Source: Bolinopsis microptera (taxonomy: Eukaryota > Ctenophora > Tentaculata > Lobata > Bolinopsidae). Taken from it: a DNA stretch of 64,000 nt. Where the stretch lies: positions 3,429,375 to 3,493,374 of the forward strand of contig NC_087072.1 in assembly GCF_026151205.1 (NCBI RefSeq), in the 5' to 3' direction. Under the pieces are notes generated by a model, which made no database searches, was not told the DNA's origin, and worked only from the letters and a program-made list of their open reading frames with translations. A program made the translations under genes and the position numbers. Positions 63,950-64,000 of this stretch are shown one piece after another. Numbering within the stretch: position 1 is the first letter of the stretch; each line of letters starts with the position of its first letter.

Positions 63950-64000
63950 CTGAAATGGAGTTTTGGTGTGAGCTTATCCGTGGTATCGGTTGCTGATATC

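Noticed and set aside
3577..63949. Several tandem genes instead of one
   Set aside because: No in-frame stop, start with signal peptide, or phase break separates the parts; all junctions from 63949 to 3577 that I tested are compatible. Transcript data could still overturn this.
1..64000. Bacterial or viral origin of the window
   Set aside because: Dense spliceosomal introns, metazoan extracellular domains and LINEs show an animal genome. No operons, CRISPR arrays, tRNA or rRNA genes were seen.

Overview
The window is eukaryotic and animal-like. Its coding sequence lies in many short exons with GT..AG borders. The domain set (galectin, F-type lectin/F5-8C, PAN/Apple, tectonin, MACPF) and the non-LTR retrotransposons, mariner-type foldback element and short AT-rich introns point to a metazoan. 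A non-bilaterian such as a ctenophore, cnidarian or sponge is my guess, held with low confidence; nothing in the sequence fixes the phylum.

Layout. (1) Positions 1-2623, plus strand: the 3' end of an unrecognised gene with a charged coiled coil, preceded by a three-copy tandem duplication that carries a mini-exon. (2) Positions 3577-63949, minus strand: one enormous gene. I traced about 101 exons, about 34.6 kb of coding sequence and about 11,500 residues. Its 5' end lies beyond the right edge. Every exon junction I checked keeps a compatible phase, so I read it as a single gene. (3) Inside its introns sit an intronless MACPF gene on the opposite strand (8879-10309), a mariner-like foldback element (15390-16353), a long polypurine minisatellite, a 5'-truncated non-LTR element (about 21460-22824) and a larger endonuclease/RT retroelement embedded in TTAAT repeats (48792-53393), which itself carries a 1-kb insertion.

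The giant protein, read N to C (right to left). First come three rounds of [galectin - PAN - several F-type-lectin/F5-8C domains], with 18 F-lectin domains in all. About 104 copies of a 75-80 residue module follow, with the core A-C-x(4-6)-C-x-G-V-T and a Y-[IVL]-K-G end that I cannot assign to a named family. A six-repeat tectonin propeller interrupts this array at 42-43 kb. A divergent discoidin-like domain forms the C-terminus. The module array consists of two tandem superblocks of about 50 modules each (roughly 44.6-28.0 kb and 27.8-5.4 kb). They match module for module but differ in which introns they keep.

Inference: this is a secreted, multivalent carbohydrate-binding protein, for example an adhesive, mucus, egg-coat or extracellular-matrix giant lectin. 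Five isolated single-base frame breaks in otherwise intact exons look more like consensus errors than decay, but this is untested.
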